Below, in pieces: positions 1 through 7,170 of a DNA stretch of 12,900 bases. The translations under genes were made by a program, and so were the position numbers. Numbering within the stretch: the first letter of the stretch is position 1; the number at the start of each line of letters is the position of its first letter. Source of the DNA: CAYVQU01 sp964453155 (GTDB lineage: Bacteria; Chloroflexota; Anaerolineae; Anaerolineales; UBA11858); assembly GCA_964453155.1 (NCBI GenBank), contig CAYVQU010000157.1, positions 1 through 12,900 on the forward strand. The letters run 5' to 3'. The notes under the pieces were generated by a model. That model ran no database searches. It had not been told where the DNA came from and saw only the letters and a program-made list of their open reading frames with translations.

Positions 1-78
1 CCTTTTCATACCATAAGGTGAGACTTTTTTGTCCGCTTTACCGGAAACTAAAATTGAAAGAATACTGTAAAAGCTTAA

Positions 79-268
79 CGCCAAGGCGCAGAGACGCAAA
101 GGTGTATTTTGGTTAATTCTCAGGGGAACACGAATGTAACGAATATGATGAATTGGATGTTTCCAAACACAAAAATATTCGTGTTATTCGAATAATTCGT
201 GTCATTCGTGATCAATTACTCCGGTTTAAAATCCAATTGTCTTTGCGACTTGGCATCTCTGCGTTTGT
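79..268. repeat. Nested imperfect palindrome of 9-nt-phased repeats
   Basis: This non-coding stretch has degenerate repeats in 9-nt register. At 177-213 four units beginning ATTCG follow each other at exactly 9-nt steps (177, 186, 195, 204). At 129-155 inverted units (ACGAAT, ACGAAT, ATGAAT) keep the same step. An outer pair, 79-102 (CGCCAAGGCGCAGAGACGCA) and 240-266, are imperfect reverse complements of each other. I see no convincing gene in 1-339; the short open frames there are translations of the repeat. Bases 1-78 show nothing I can name. Similar phased repeats recur in other gaps of this window. Confidence 0.75.
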
Positions 269-274
269 TCACGC

Positions 275-305
275 GAATATAAAAATGCGCACTCAGTGTG
301 CGCAT
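275..305 (-). terminator. Intrinsic terminator of the minus-strand operon
   Basis: An 8-bp perfect stem (285-292 with 298-305, ATGCGCAC / GTGCGCAT) encloses a 5-nt loop. Read on the minus strand it is followed at once by TTTTTATATT (from position 285 downward). It lies about 35 nt beyond the stop codon of the pterin dehydratase gene, as expected for a Rho-independent terminator of the three-gene minus-strand operon. A weaker T run on the plus side (310-314) is not needed, because no plus-strand gene enters from the left. Confidence 0.8.
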
Positions 306-339
306 CTAGGTTTTTCGGATTATTTTTTCGATTTTGGAA

Positions 340-684
340 TCACCTATTAGCGATAAGTTCGCTGGTACGGGCGGCCAGAATGAAATCGTTGCGATGCAGG
401 GCCTTGATGGCGTGGGTCCACCAGGTGACGGTGACCTGGCCGTACTCGGTCAGGAGAGCCGGATGGTGATCGGCATCTTCAGCGATTTCTCCAACTTGGT
501 TAGTGAATTCCAGGGCTTGGACGAAATTCTTGAAAGAAAACACCCGTTCTAACTGGGGGATTCCCTCCCGTTCGACTACCTCCCACTCAGGGATCAGGGG
601 GAGCAATTCCCGTACTTCGATCTCAGAGAGAGGAGGTACCCCGCCGTGACAGGGCACACACTTCATCTGGGTGAGTTCCCGCAT
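340..684 (-). CDS. 4a-hydroxytetrahydrobiopterin dehydratase (pterin-4a-carbinolamine dehydratase)
   Basis: This 114-aa soluble protein is of normal length for the family. It dehydrates 4a-hydroxy-tetrahydropterin, recycling the cofactor after aromatic amino acid hydroxylation; bacterial copies without a hydroxylase nearby may serve other pterin chemistry such as molybdopterin-related steps. The family signature is complete: E69-x3-H73-H74-P75, then Y81, H91 and D100 at the expected spacing. The N-terminus carries a C-x2-C pair (C9, C12), which is common in the family. The start codon lies 1 nt after the TAA of the upstream small membrane protein gene, so translation is probably coupled. Met7 is a possible alternative start, since no strong ribosome site precedes the first ATG. 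The family call is firm; the physiological role here is unknown. Confidence 0.93.
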   Translation of the reverse strand: MRELTQMKCVPCHGGVPPLSEIEVRELLPLIPEWEVVEREGIPQLERVFSFKNFVQALEFTNQVGEIAEDADHHPALLTEYGQVTVTWWTHAIKALHRNDFILAARTSELIANR

Positions 685-685
685 C

Positions 686-901
686 TTATTTTCCGAGCTG
701 GGTAACCTGTTTGAAGAAGCTGAAGACCGAAATTCCTAATTTCACGCCCTCACCGGGGGTTAAACGTAAACCTTCTTCATCATCGACTTGCTGTAAAATG
801 AGATACGCGGCCCCTAATCCGACCAGCGCGCCAACGATGGTTCCGAGGGCTAAGATTTTGGCGTTTTGATTTCCAGACGTAATGATTTCGTTATCAGACA
901 T
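686..901 (-). CDS. Small single-pass membrane protein, unknown function
   Basis: This 71-aa protein has one hydrophobic segment at about residues 15-37 (rich in Gly, Ala, Leu, Val), followed by an acidic linker and the conserved-looking tail LTPGEGVKLGISVFSFFKQV. The glycine-rich helix resembles anchors of small membrane-associated proteins. The start is supported by AAAGGGA ahead of the ATG. It sits between a two-helix membrane protein gene (15-nt gap upstream) and the pterin dehydratase gene (1 nt downstream), so the three are very likely co-transcribed. I do not recognise the family. The tail reads as a short amphipathic helix that may lie on the membrane. The gene itself looks real: ribosome site, tight operon spacing and protein-like composition. 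Confidence 0.75.
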   Translation of the reverse strand: MSDNEIITSGNQNAKILALGTIVGALVGLGAAYLILQQVDDEEGLRLTPGEGVKLGISVFSFFKQVTQLGK

Positions 902-916
902 TGGATTCCCTTTGTA

Positions 917-1330
917 TTATTTTTTACGTTTGAGCGCTTCCAAAGAAGCCATTTTACTTTTTAGGTTGATGACCGGTTCGGCCACTTTATCAGCCCCGGT
1001 TTGCACCCCATCCCGAATTTGGATCATAACATCTTGCAGGCGCTTAAAACCGGCCGGGATTTTCTGGTTCAAGACGATGACGCCATAAGCCAGGCCCCCA
1101 AAGATGGCTAAGGGGATTAGTGCCATGAAAAAATTGGGGCAGATGATCCAAATCAGGGCGGTGTCGGCGGATTGGCTGACATTGCCGCCGGTCGCCGCGG
1201 CAAAAATGGCCCAACCGCCCAGGCCCAAAATAAACAGCATTCCCAAAATGAATGGGAAAGTAATTTGCCACCAGGTTTCACGGCGGTGTTTGGCATGGGT
1301 TACCGGATTGCGTTCAGGAGTCTCGTTCAT
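917..1330 (-). CDS. Two-helix membrane protein, unknown function
   Basis: From the preferred ATG at 1330 this is a 137-aa protein with a charged N-terminus (HRRETWW before the first helix), two hydrophobic segments at about residues 22-46 and 58-87, and a cytoplasmic-looking basic C-terminus that ends EALKRKK and contains an amphipathic helix (about 93-133). The frame stays open upstream to 1387, but the extra 19 residues are low-complexity and unlike a protein start, so 1330 is chosen; no clear Shine-Dalgarno precedes it. It is the first gene of the minus-strand operon with the small membrane protein and pterin dehydratase. Function is unknown. The pairing of two small membrane proteins suggests that they act together. 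Confidence 0.72.
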   Translation of the reverse strand: MNETPERNPVTHAKHRRETWWQITFPFILGMLFILGLGGWAIFAAATGGNVSQSADTALIWIICPNFFMALIPLAIFGGLAYGVIVLNQKIPAGFKRLQDVMIQIRDGVQTGADKVAEPVINLKSKMASLEALKRKK

Positions 1331-1439
1331 AATGTGTATTTTAGCACAAGAGGGAGGTGGTTTGTTCTTGGAATTGTAATTTATCAAAGTAGACTCCGGG
1401 AAGTATTTTTACGGGAAATAGCTATTATTTTGCTTGTGG

Positions 1440-1468
1440 TTGACCCGACCCAACCAACATGCTACAAT
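1440..1468 (+). promoter_or_regulatory. Sigma70-type promoter for comM/yifB
   Basis: TTGACC (1440-1445) and TACAAT (1463-1468) are separated by exactly 17 nt, a near-consensus housekeeping promoter. It lies about 75 nt ahead of the comM start codon, in the gap between this gene and the divergent minus-strand operon. Confidence 0.75.
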
Positions 1469-1542
1469 TTTTTCAATGGGATGGTTACATCGCAGTTGGG
1501 TGAAGAAATAAGTATTCCAAAAATTAAATGGGGAGAAAACTT

Positions 1543-3081
1543 ATGCTTGCACGCGTCTTTTCATGTGCTGTTATTGGACTCGAGGGAGTGGTCATTGAAG
1601 TTGAAGTCGATACGAACCAGGGCCTTCCCGCGGTCATTATTGTGGGCTTGCCGGATACCGCCGTTCAAGAGAGTCGGGAGCGAGTCCAATCGGCAATCAA
1701 AAACTCCGGGTTTATGTTTCCGCGCAAACGGGTGACGGTTAATCTAGCCCCGGCTGCGGTTCGCAAAGAGGGGCCGGCCTATGATTTACCCATCGCGGTG
1801 GGAACTTTGATCGCGTCTGGGCAGATCCCAGCTCTCAGTGTTGAAAACTCGCTCTTTGTTGGAGAACTTTCACTGGATGGCAGTGTTCGGCATGTGCGGG
1901 GTGTCTTGCCAATGGCCGCAGTGGCACGCGAACAAGGGTTTAACCGCATATTTGTGCCTGAAATGGATGCTCCGGAAGCCGCGTTGATTCCTGATATTGA
2001 AGTGATCCCGGTCCCTTCTTTGGATAAGTTGCACGATCACCTTTCAGGAGGTTTGCAGATCCCTGCAATGGATTACACCCCTCCTGATGACCACCAACAT
2101 TCACCCCTATTGACAGATTTTGCTGATATTAAAGGCCAGGAGCACGTCAAACGGGCATTGGAAGTCTCTGCGGCCGGTGGTCATAATCTGCTGATGAATG
2201 GCCCGCCCGGAGCCGGTAAAACCCTGATCGCCCGCGCCATGCCGGGAATCTTGCCCAAAATGATGGTCGAAGAAGCCTTAGATGTAACCCGGATTTACTC
2301 CATCGCAGATCAACTTCCGGGAGATGTTCCCCTGATCCAGCAGCGGCCGTTTCGGGCCCCACATCACACGATTTCCCATGCTGGACTGGTTGGCGGTGGC
2401 AATTGGCCAAATCCCGGTGAAATTTCTCTGGCTCACAGAGGCGTGCTGTTCCTCGATGAGTTTCCCGAATTTGGCAGCCGGGTCCTCGAGGTTCTCCGCC
2501 AACCTTTAGAAGATAAACATGTCACGATTTCACGCGCGCAGGGCTCACTAACCTTTCCAGCTGATTTCCAGCTCATCGCCGCGATGAACCCTTGTCCCTG
2601 TGGTTATTTTGGTGATAATTTGAAAGAATGCACCTGCTCGAATCAAGTCATCACCCGTTACCAGAAACGGATCTCGGGACCCATGCTGGATCGGATTGAT
2701 ATTCATATCGAGGTGCCGCGGGTTGATTATGACCAACTCAGCGATGACCGGCTTGGAGAAGCTTCAACGATTGTGCAGGCCAGAGTGGAAATGGCGCGGG
2801 AAATTCAGAGAAATCGATTCACCGAAACACCGAATCAGCAGATGAGCATCACTTGTAACGCGGGAATGCGCCCGGCCCAAGTTCGCGCATTTTGTCAACT
2901 TGATACTGCTAGCAATGCCCTCATGAGAACGGCCATGAACCAGATGCAACTCTCAGCGCGGGCTTATCACCGAGTCTTAAAACTGTCACGGACGATTGCT
3001 GATCTAGCGGGGGACGAAAATATTACCCCAACTCATCTGGCCGAAGCCCTGCAATATCGCCCTAAAATAGGGGGTTTGTAG
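1543..3081 (+). CDS. YifB/ComM family Mg-chelatase-like AAA+ ATPase
   Basis: This 512-aa protein matches the length and layout of the YifB/ComM family. The N-terminal Lon-protease-like ChlI domain (about 1-170) begins MLARVFSCAVIGLEG. A Mg-chelatase-type AAA+ domain follows, with Walker A GPPGAGKT at 220-227 and Walker B VLFLDE at 301-306. The NPCPCG motif with C351, C353, C363 and C365 may bind zinc, and a C-terminal Mg-chelatase domain runs from about 410. ComM is a hexameric helicase that promotes branch migration during natural transformation in proteobacteria; in other phyla the role is less clear. An in-frame ATG at 1528 exists, but GGGGAG (1530-1535) sits 7 nt before the ATG at 1543 and the family start matches, so 1543 is chosen. 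It is probably transcribed alone. Its TAG stop is 3 nt from the convergent gene's stop. Confidence 0.95.
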   Translation: MLARVFSCAVIGLEGVVIEVEVDTNQGLPAVIIVGLPDTAVQESRERVQSAIKNSGFMFPRKRVTVNLAPAAVRKEGPAYDLPIAVGTLIASGQIPALSVENSLFVGELSLDGSVRHVRGVLPMAAVAREQGFNRIFVPEMDAPEAALIPDIEVIPVPSLDKLHDHLSGGLQIPAMDYTPPDDHQHSPLLTDFADIKGQEHVKRALEVSAAGGHNLLMNGPPGAGKTLIARAMPGILPKMMVEEALDVTRIYSIADQLPGDVPLIQQRPFRAPHHTISHAGLVGGGNWPNPGEISLAHRGVLFLDEFPEFGSRVLEVLRQPLEDKHVTISRAQGSLTFPADFQLIAAMNPCPCGYFGDNLKECTCSNQVITRYQKRISGPMLDRIDIHIEVPRVDYDQLSDDRLGEASTIVQARVEMAREIQRNRFTETPNQQMSITCNAGMRPAQVRAFCQLDTASNALMRTAMNQMQLSARAYHRVLKLSRTIADLAGDENITPTHLAEALQYRPKIGGL

Positions 3082-3084
3082 CAT

Positions 3085-4284
3085 TTACGGCCGCGCCGGA
3101 CTCCCATCCGGCAGCCGGGCTTGCGTCCAGTGGATGATCTCATCGGTGCAGGGGAATTGGGCCGCGAGCTTCTCATCGATGTCGATTCCCAGACCGGGCT
3201 GATCGTTGGGGTACATATAACCGTTCCGGACTTCGGGGGTGCCGGGGAAAATTTCGTAAACCAGTTCGGGGAACCGGCACCACTCTTGAATCCCGAAGTT
3301 AGGGGCCCACAAATCTAAATGCAGGTTGGCGGCATGGCCGACGGGGGAGACATCGCCCGGTCCATGCCAGGCGGTGCGGAGACCGTACATATTGGCGAAG
3401 GCGGCTACGTTGCGAGCTGGGGTGATCCCGCCCATCTGGCTGATATGCATCCGGACAAAGTCGATCTGCCGCCCCGAAATTAAGGGCTGCCATTCGCGGG
3501 GATGGTTAAAGAGTTCGCCCATCGCCAATGGTGTCGCACATTGTTGCCGGATGCGTTCAAACCAGGGGATATCCTCAGGAGCCAGCAAATCCTCCAAAAA
3601 GAAAAGTTTGATCGGTTCCAAATCTTTGGCAAATTGAACCGCGTCGATCGGTTTCAACCGCTCGTGAACATCATGGAGCAACTCAATCTCTTCCCCTAAT
3701 TCAGCCCGGACATAAGTGAGCATTTTGAGCATCTTGCGAGCATAATCCCGGGGAACATAGTAGGCTCCCTCCGGCGCGCCCTCTGGCTTCACCAGCTATG
3801 CCCCTTGGCCCCCATACAGCCCCATTTGGGCCCGCACATAACGATAACCCGCATCCATAAAATCCCGAATATTGGCCGCGACTTCTTGCGGATCGCGGCC
3901 ATCGGCATGGACATAGACCGCCGCAGCCTCCCGGCACTTCCCGCCCAAAAGTTGATACACGGGCATTCCAGCAAGTTTGCCCTTAATATCCCACAAAGCC
4001 ATATCCACTCCCGAAATGGCGTTGTTCAGCACCGGTCCATTACGCCAATAGCCGTTGACCATCGACATTTGCCAGATTTCTTCTATTTTGTGAACATCCC
4101 GTCCAATCAGAAAGGGTTTGAGATGTTTCTCGATCGCCGCCTGGACGGCATGAAACCGCTGCGTAAACGTCGCGCAGCCTAAGCCATACAGCCCCGGTTC
4201 GGAAGTGATAATTTTGACGACAATCAGGCGCGAATGCCAGGGTTGGGTTAGGATTGTTTTTACGTCTTTGATCGTAATAGACAT
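3085..4284 (-). pseudogene. ManD-type sugar-acid dehydratase (enolase superfamily) interrupted by an in-frame amber codon
   Basis: Read from ATG 4284 (GGAG 6 nt upstream) this is a 400-codon frame broken only by TAG at 3798-3796 (codon 163). Both parts are in the same frame and align as one mannonate dehydratase-like/RspA-like protein. The N-terminal capping domain leads to YVRAQMGLYGGQGA; then comes the stop, followed directly by LVKPEGAPEGAYY and the barrel. Metal ligands D205, E231 and E257 keep the family's 26-residue spacing, with H207 and H307 also present, and the tail ends RLPDGSPARP. Nothing else is decayed, so the mutation looks recent, or is a sequencing or assembly error. Neither half should be active alone: the barrel is split and the first piece lacks all metal ligands. 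A GTG at 3792 could restart translation. Intact, it would dehydrate a hexonate or pentonate. It faces away from the plus-strand sugar-acid operon. Confidence 0.85.
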
Positions 4285-4313
4285 GGGGTTCTCCATTTTG
4301 ATTTTCATAGAAC

Positions 4314-4347
4314 GCGGATGCCGCAGATTCAGCGGATTCCCGCGGAT
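4314..4347. repeat. 9-nt-phased GCGGAT repeat upstream of the ManD-like gene
   Basis: Four copies of GCGGAT or GCAGAT start at 4314, 4323, 4332 and 4342, a step of 9-10 nt, just upstream of the broken dehydratase gene. It belongs to the same style of degenerate intergenic repeat as 79-268 and 11729-11747. A second, smaller copy lies at 4593-4610 (CTCTGTGTT then CTCTGCGGC, exact 9-nt step). Confidence 0.65.
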
Positions 4348-4444
4348 TTTTTTTGTTGGTTATCAAAAACCGCCGAGACCAAAGAATATAGCGTTTTTTT
4401 CAATAAAATTGTATTCATCAATAGAAGGTTGAACACTTCTAAAG

Positions 4445-4543
4445 TTAACGTCACTGCGAGGCAGCTTTTCCGCTGAAGCAGTCTCCGCCTAGGCCAGGTT
4501 CAGATTGCCGCACTACGCTCCACTCCGTTCGCAATGACGTTAA
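4445..4543. repeat. MITE-like palindromic repeat element, about 99 bp
   Basis: Terminal inverted repeats TTAACGTCACTGCGA (4445-4459) and TCGCAATGACGTTAA (4529-4543) match at 14 of 15 positions. The interior has further GCAGTCTC- and GATTGCC-like stretches. The termini resemble the dispersed palindromic repeats with GTCATTGCGAG ends that I recall from many bacterial genomes. No coding capacity. It occupies the gap between the divergent ManD-like and GRE genes, upstream of the GRE promoter. Confidence 0.7.
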
Positions 4544-4645
4544 TGTTCAAGCTACTCTTGACCACTACATTTTCTCAATAAAATCGAGAAATCTCTGTGT
4601 TCTCTGCGGCTATCCGGTTCGTTTTTCAGAGGTCCCAAATATGCA

Positions 4646-4677
4646 TTGACATTGCGCAAATCAACCTCAATTATACT
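4646..4677 (+). promoter_or_regulatory. Candidate promoter of the GRE/sugar-acid operon
   Basis: TTGACA (4646-4651) is a perfect -35 hexamer and TATACT (4672-4677) a good -10. The spacing of 20 nt (19 if TTATAC is used) is longer than ideal, which would make a weak promoter likely to need an activator or changed DNA geometry. It lies about 65 nt ahead of the GRE start codon and immediately before an operator-like palindrome. Confidence 0.5.
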
Positions 4678-4679
4678 TG

Positions 4680-4693
4680 CGGAAACGTTACCG
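4680..4693. promoter_or_regulatory. LacI-family-like operator
   Basis: CGGAAACGTTACCG is a CG-centred near-palindrome (12 of 14 positions symmetric). It has the AACGTT core typical of operators bound by LacI/GalR-family sugar repressors. It begins 3 nt after the candidate -10 hexamer, so a bound repressor would block transcription start. No regulator gene is in the window. The site is a prediction from symmetry and position. Confidence 0.5.
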
Positions 4694-4741
4694 GAAGAGT
4701 ATCATTGCAGCAAAATTTGACCACCATCTTTGGAGATATCC

Positions 4742-7021
4742 ATGGCCAAACGAGAAAAACTCGAATCGCCCTTCAATATCCATGCACCCGATTACGCCGA
4801 AGTTAAAGTTCTTAAGAATGTTCCAAATTTTGATCTGGAATTAGAGTTTACCGAAACGTACCGTCAAAATATTGCTGAACATGTCGCTGTCCGTGAAGCG
4901 CGCTGCCTCCAGGTACTCATGCCCAAGGTTTTCCAGCCCATTCAACTCGGGGATGTCTTTGCCGGACGAACTATTTACCGCCAAATTGGTTTTGGTCTGG
5001 AAAACGCCACAGGGGGATCTGGGTTTTACTGTTATCCCGACAATCTACGAACCGAGATCGAAAATTCCGATGTTGACGCGGAAACGCAAGCGCGGCTAGA
5101 AGCCGCGCTCGATTTTTGGGCGGCGGAAGAGACCATCGAGGGGAAGTTGATGGCCTTGCTCCCCGAGGATGTCAAACTCAATACTTCCAACGAGATCGCC
5201 AACATGGGCGGACGGCTGGCGGGGGCGATGATGGATTATGAAAAATTGATCCGTTTAGGTTTGCCAGGATTAAGGGCTGAAGTGGAACAGGCTCAAGCGC
5301 GCGGTGGGGACTTTGATTTATATACTGGGATGCTCTTGGCTCTGGATTTGTTGATGGATACCTGCACCCGATATGCAACTCAGGCTCGAGAGTTAGCCGC
5401 GACTATGCAGGACGAAACCCAGGAGTTAAATTTGCTCCAAATGGCAGAGACGCTCGAAAATATTACCCAATCTCCGCCCCAAAACCTGCGAGAAGGGATT
5501 CAACTTTACTGGCTCTACTCTTTAATCGCCGGGGTGGTCAACTACGGCCGGATGGATATCGCCCTTGGGGATTTGCTCGCCAACGATTTAGATTTCGGCA
5601 TCCTTACGGAAGAATCAGCCCTGAATTTACTCGTCGCGTTCTGGCAAGCGATCGCAGACCGTCATATTTTCTTCAATGGTCGGGTAATTATCGGCGGGAA
5701 GGGTCGCCCCAGCGAAGCCAACGCCGATCGGTTCGCCCTCCTGGCGATGGAAGCCACCCGTTTGGTGATCGAAACCGAACCCCAGCTGACTTTGCGATTT
5801 TATAAAGGCCAGAATCCGGCCCTGATGGCGAAAGCCTTGGACGTCATTGCCGAGGGCCGCACCTACCCGATGCTCTACAACGACGACGTTAATATCCCCG
5901 CGGTCGCCAGTTCCTTCGGAGTTGACGAAATGGAAGCCACCAATTATGTTCCCTATGGCTGCGGCGAATATGGATTGGATCACCGGGGTTTTGGCTCCCC
6001 CAACTGTGGTTTCAGCTTACTTAAAGCCTTAGAAGTCACCCTCAACAATGGCCGCGATATGTTGACCAATGAAGAACTGGGGTTAGCACTCGGCGAGTTC
6101 AGCAGTTTTGAAACTTTCGATGATTTATTCGCAGCCTACCAAAAACAGATTGAGCATCACCTGTATCATCTGGCCCAACGACATGCCTTGGAATATCAGG
6201 CCGAACATGAGTCGGCCGCGTTTTTGTATGTATCCATGCTGTATGACGATTGTATTGCCACAGGGAGTTCGCTGGTCAACCGCGGTCCAGCCTATACTGG
6301 CGGGATTGTGGAAACTTTTGGGATGGTCAATACGGCCGATAGTTTGGCCGCCATCAAAAAGTTGGTGTACGATGATCAAGTTTTGACGCTAGACCAAATG
6401 CTGGCCACGTTGCGGGCTGACTTTGCAACGTATGAAACCGAACATCGGTTGGTGAAAGCCGTTCCCAAATACGGCAACGATGAAGACTATGTTGATGAGC
6501 TCATGCAGGCGGTCAGCGAGCATGTGGCCGTAGCCTGCCGCGCCCTGGGCGAACGGGTGGGGCTGGATTACTTCCTGGTCGTCAATATCAATAATTTTGC
6601 TAATGTAGCTTTTGGTCAGGTCACCGCGGCCTCCGCGGATGGCCGGCGCGCTGGTTCGCCCTATGCCAACGGTAATACCCCCACCGCCGGGAACGACACT
6701 AAGGGTGTGACCGCCTTTTTGAATTCCATCGTCAAACCCAATCCGAGTGTGCATGCGGGTTACGTCCATAATATGAAGTTCAGCAAGCAGATGTTTACTC
6801 AGGAACGGGTCAAACTCGAAGCTCTGCTGAACACCTACTTCGCCAAAGGTGGTACTCAGGCCATGATCACCGTTGTCAGCCGCGACGACCTTGAGAATGC
6901 CCTGAAAGAACCCGAAAAATACCGCAACCTGATTGTCCGGGTCGGCGGCTTCAGCGCTCGATTTGTGGAATTGAACCTCGAAGTTCAAATCGATATCATC
7001 AATCGGACGCTGATTGAATAA
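4742..7021 (+). CDS. Glycyl radical enzyme, dehydratase/lyase type, substrate unknown
   Basis: From ATG 4742 this is a 759-aa cytoplasmic protein, slightly shorter than most GREs. GGAG at 4732-4735, 6 nt upstream, supports this start over an in-frame TTG at 4730. It has the PFL-like ten-stranded barrel and a C-terminal glycyl radical domain with RVGGFSARF, in which Gly736 should carry the radical. The active-site loop reads VPYGCGEYG, with Cys407 as thiyl radical and Glu409 as base. This CxE arrangement belongs to diol dehydratase, CutC and HypD-type GREs, not to pyruvate formate-lyase, which has two adjacent cysteines. The activase gene follows 149 nt downstream, then a sugar-acid dehydratase. 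Context suggests a polyhydroxylated sugar-derived substrate, but I cannot assign one. Such enzymes are destroyed by oxygen, so expression should be anaerobic. Upstream are a candidate promoter and a LacI-like operator. Confidence 0.9.
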   Translation: MAKREKLESPFNIHAPDYAEVKVLKNVPNFDLELEFTETYRQNIAEHVAVREARCLQVLMPKVFQPIQLGDVFAGRTIYRQIGFGLENATGGSGFYCYPDNLRTEIENSDVDAETQARLEAALDFWAAEETIEGKLMALLPEDVKLNTSNEIANMGGRLAGAMMDYEKLIRLGLPGLRAEVEQAQARGGDFDLYTGMLLALDLLMDTCTRYATQARELAATMQDETQELNLLQMAETLENITQSPPQNLREGIQLYWLYSLIAGVVNYGRMDIALGDLLANDLDFGILTEESALNLLVAFWQAIADRHIFFNGRVIIGGKGRPSEANADRFALLAMEATRLVIETEPQLTLRFYKGQNPALMAKALDVIAEGRTYPMLYNDDVNIPAVASSFGVDEMEATNYVPYGCGEYGLDHRGFGSPNCGFSLLKALEVTLNNGRDMLTNEELGLALGEFSSFETFDDLFAAYQKQIEHHLYHLAQRHALEYQAEHESAAFLYVSMLYDDCIATGSSLVNRGPAYTGGIVETFGMVNTADSLAAIKKLVYDDQVLTLDQMLATLRADFATYETEHRLVKAVPKYGNDEDYVDELMQAVSEHVAVACRALGERVGLDYFLVVNINNFANVAFGQVTAASADGRRAGSPYANGNTPTAGNDTKGVTAFLNSIVKPNPSVHAGYVHNMKFSKQMFTQERVKLEALLNTYFAKGGTQAMITVVSRDDLENALKEPEKYRNLIVRVGGFSARFVELNLEVQIDIINRTLIE

Positions 7022-7023
7022 GA

Positions 7024-7072
7024 GTTTGGCGGTTGGTTGTTCATAACAAAATCAACTGATTTACCGCCAAAC
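7024..7072 (+). promoter_or_regulatory. Hairpin between GRE and activase genes
   Basis: A 10-bp perfect inverted repeat (GTTTGGCGGT at 7024-7033, ACCGCCAAAC at 7063-7072) starts 2 nt after the GRE stop codon. A short inner stem TTGTT/AACAA (7037-7041 with 7045-7049) can form inside it. No T run follows, so it is unlikely to be a full terminator. It could protect the 3' end of the GRE message or cause partial termination, giving more GRE than activase. Confidence 0.6.
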
Positions 7073-7076
7073 CTAA

Positions 7077-7142
7077 GCAGATTATGCAGATGAACGTCGA
7101 TTGAAAATACTAAATAGCTGCGTTTATCATGAAAATCTGCGT
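7077..7142. repeat. 9-nt-phased intergenic repeat remnant
   Basis: GCAGATTAT and GCAGATGAA sit at 7077 and 7086 in exact 9-nt register. An inverted TCTGCGT follows near 7136-7142. This fills most of the gap between the GRE and its activase and matches the repeat style seen elsewhere in the window. Confidence 0.5.
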
Positions 7143-7170
7143 CCAAAAATAATTAACGCCAAAAACTTTT

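Noticed and set aside
177..213. CRISPR array
   Set aside because: The repeat units are about 9 nt, degenerate and without spacers; there are no cas genes in the window.
153..350. Short plus-strand protein at the left end
   Set aside because: Its translation is mostly the phased ATTCG repeat (alternating I-R-V-I), and it has no ribosome site.
1172..1735. A 187-aa plus-strand frame overlapping the membrane protein gene and comM
   Set aside because: It lies antisense to one real gene and out of frame with another, with no ribosome site and no protein-like motif.
3796..3798. Programmed read-through or pyrrolysine at the in-frame TAG
   Set aside because: TAG is used as an ordinary stop by three other genes here (3079, 9253, 10492). 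The position is not an active-site residue I recognise, and no recoding hairpin is obvious. A plain nonsense mutation or sequence error is simpler.
4742..7021. Pyruvate formate-lyase
   Set aside because: PFL has two adjacent active-site cysteines. This protein has a single Cys followed by Gly-Glu, and its activase carries the extra ferredoxin domain of dehydratase-type systems.
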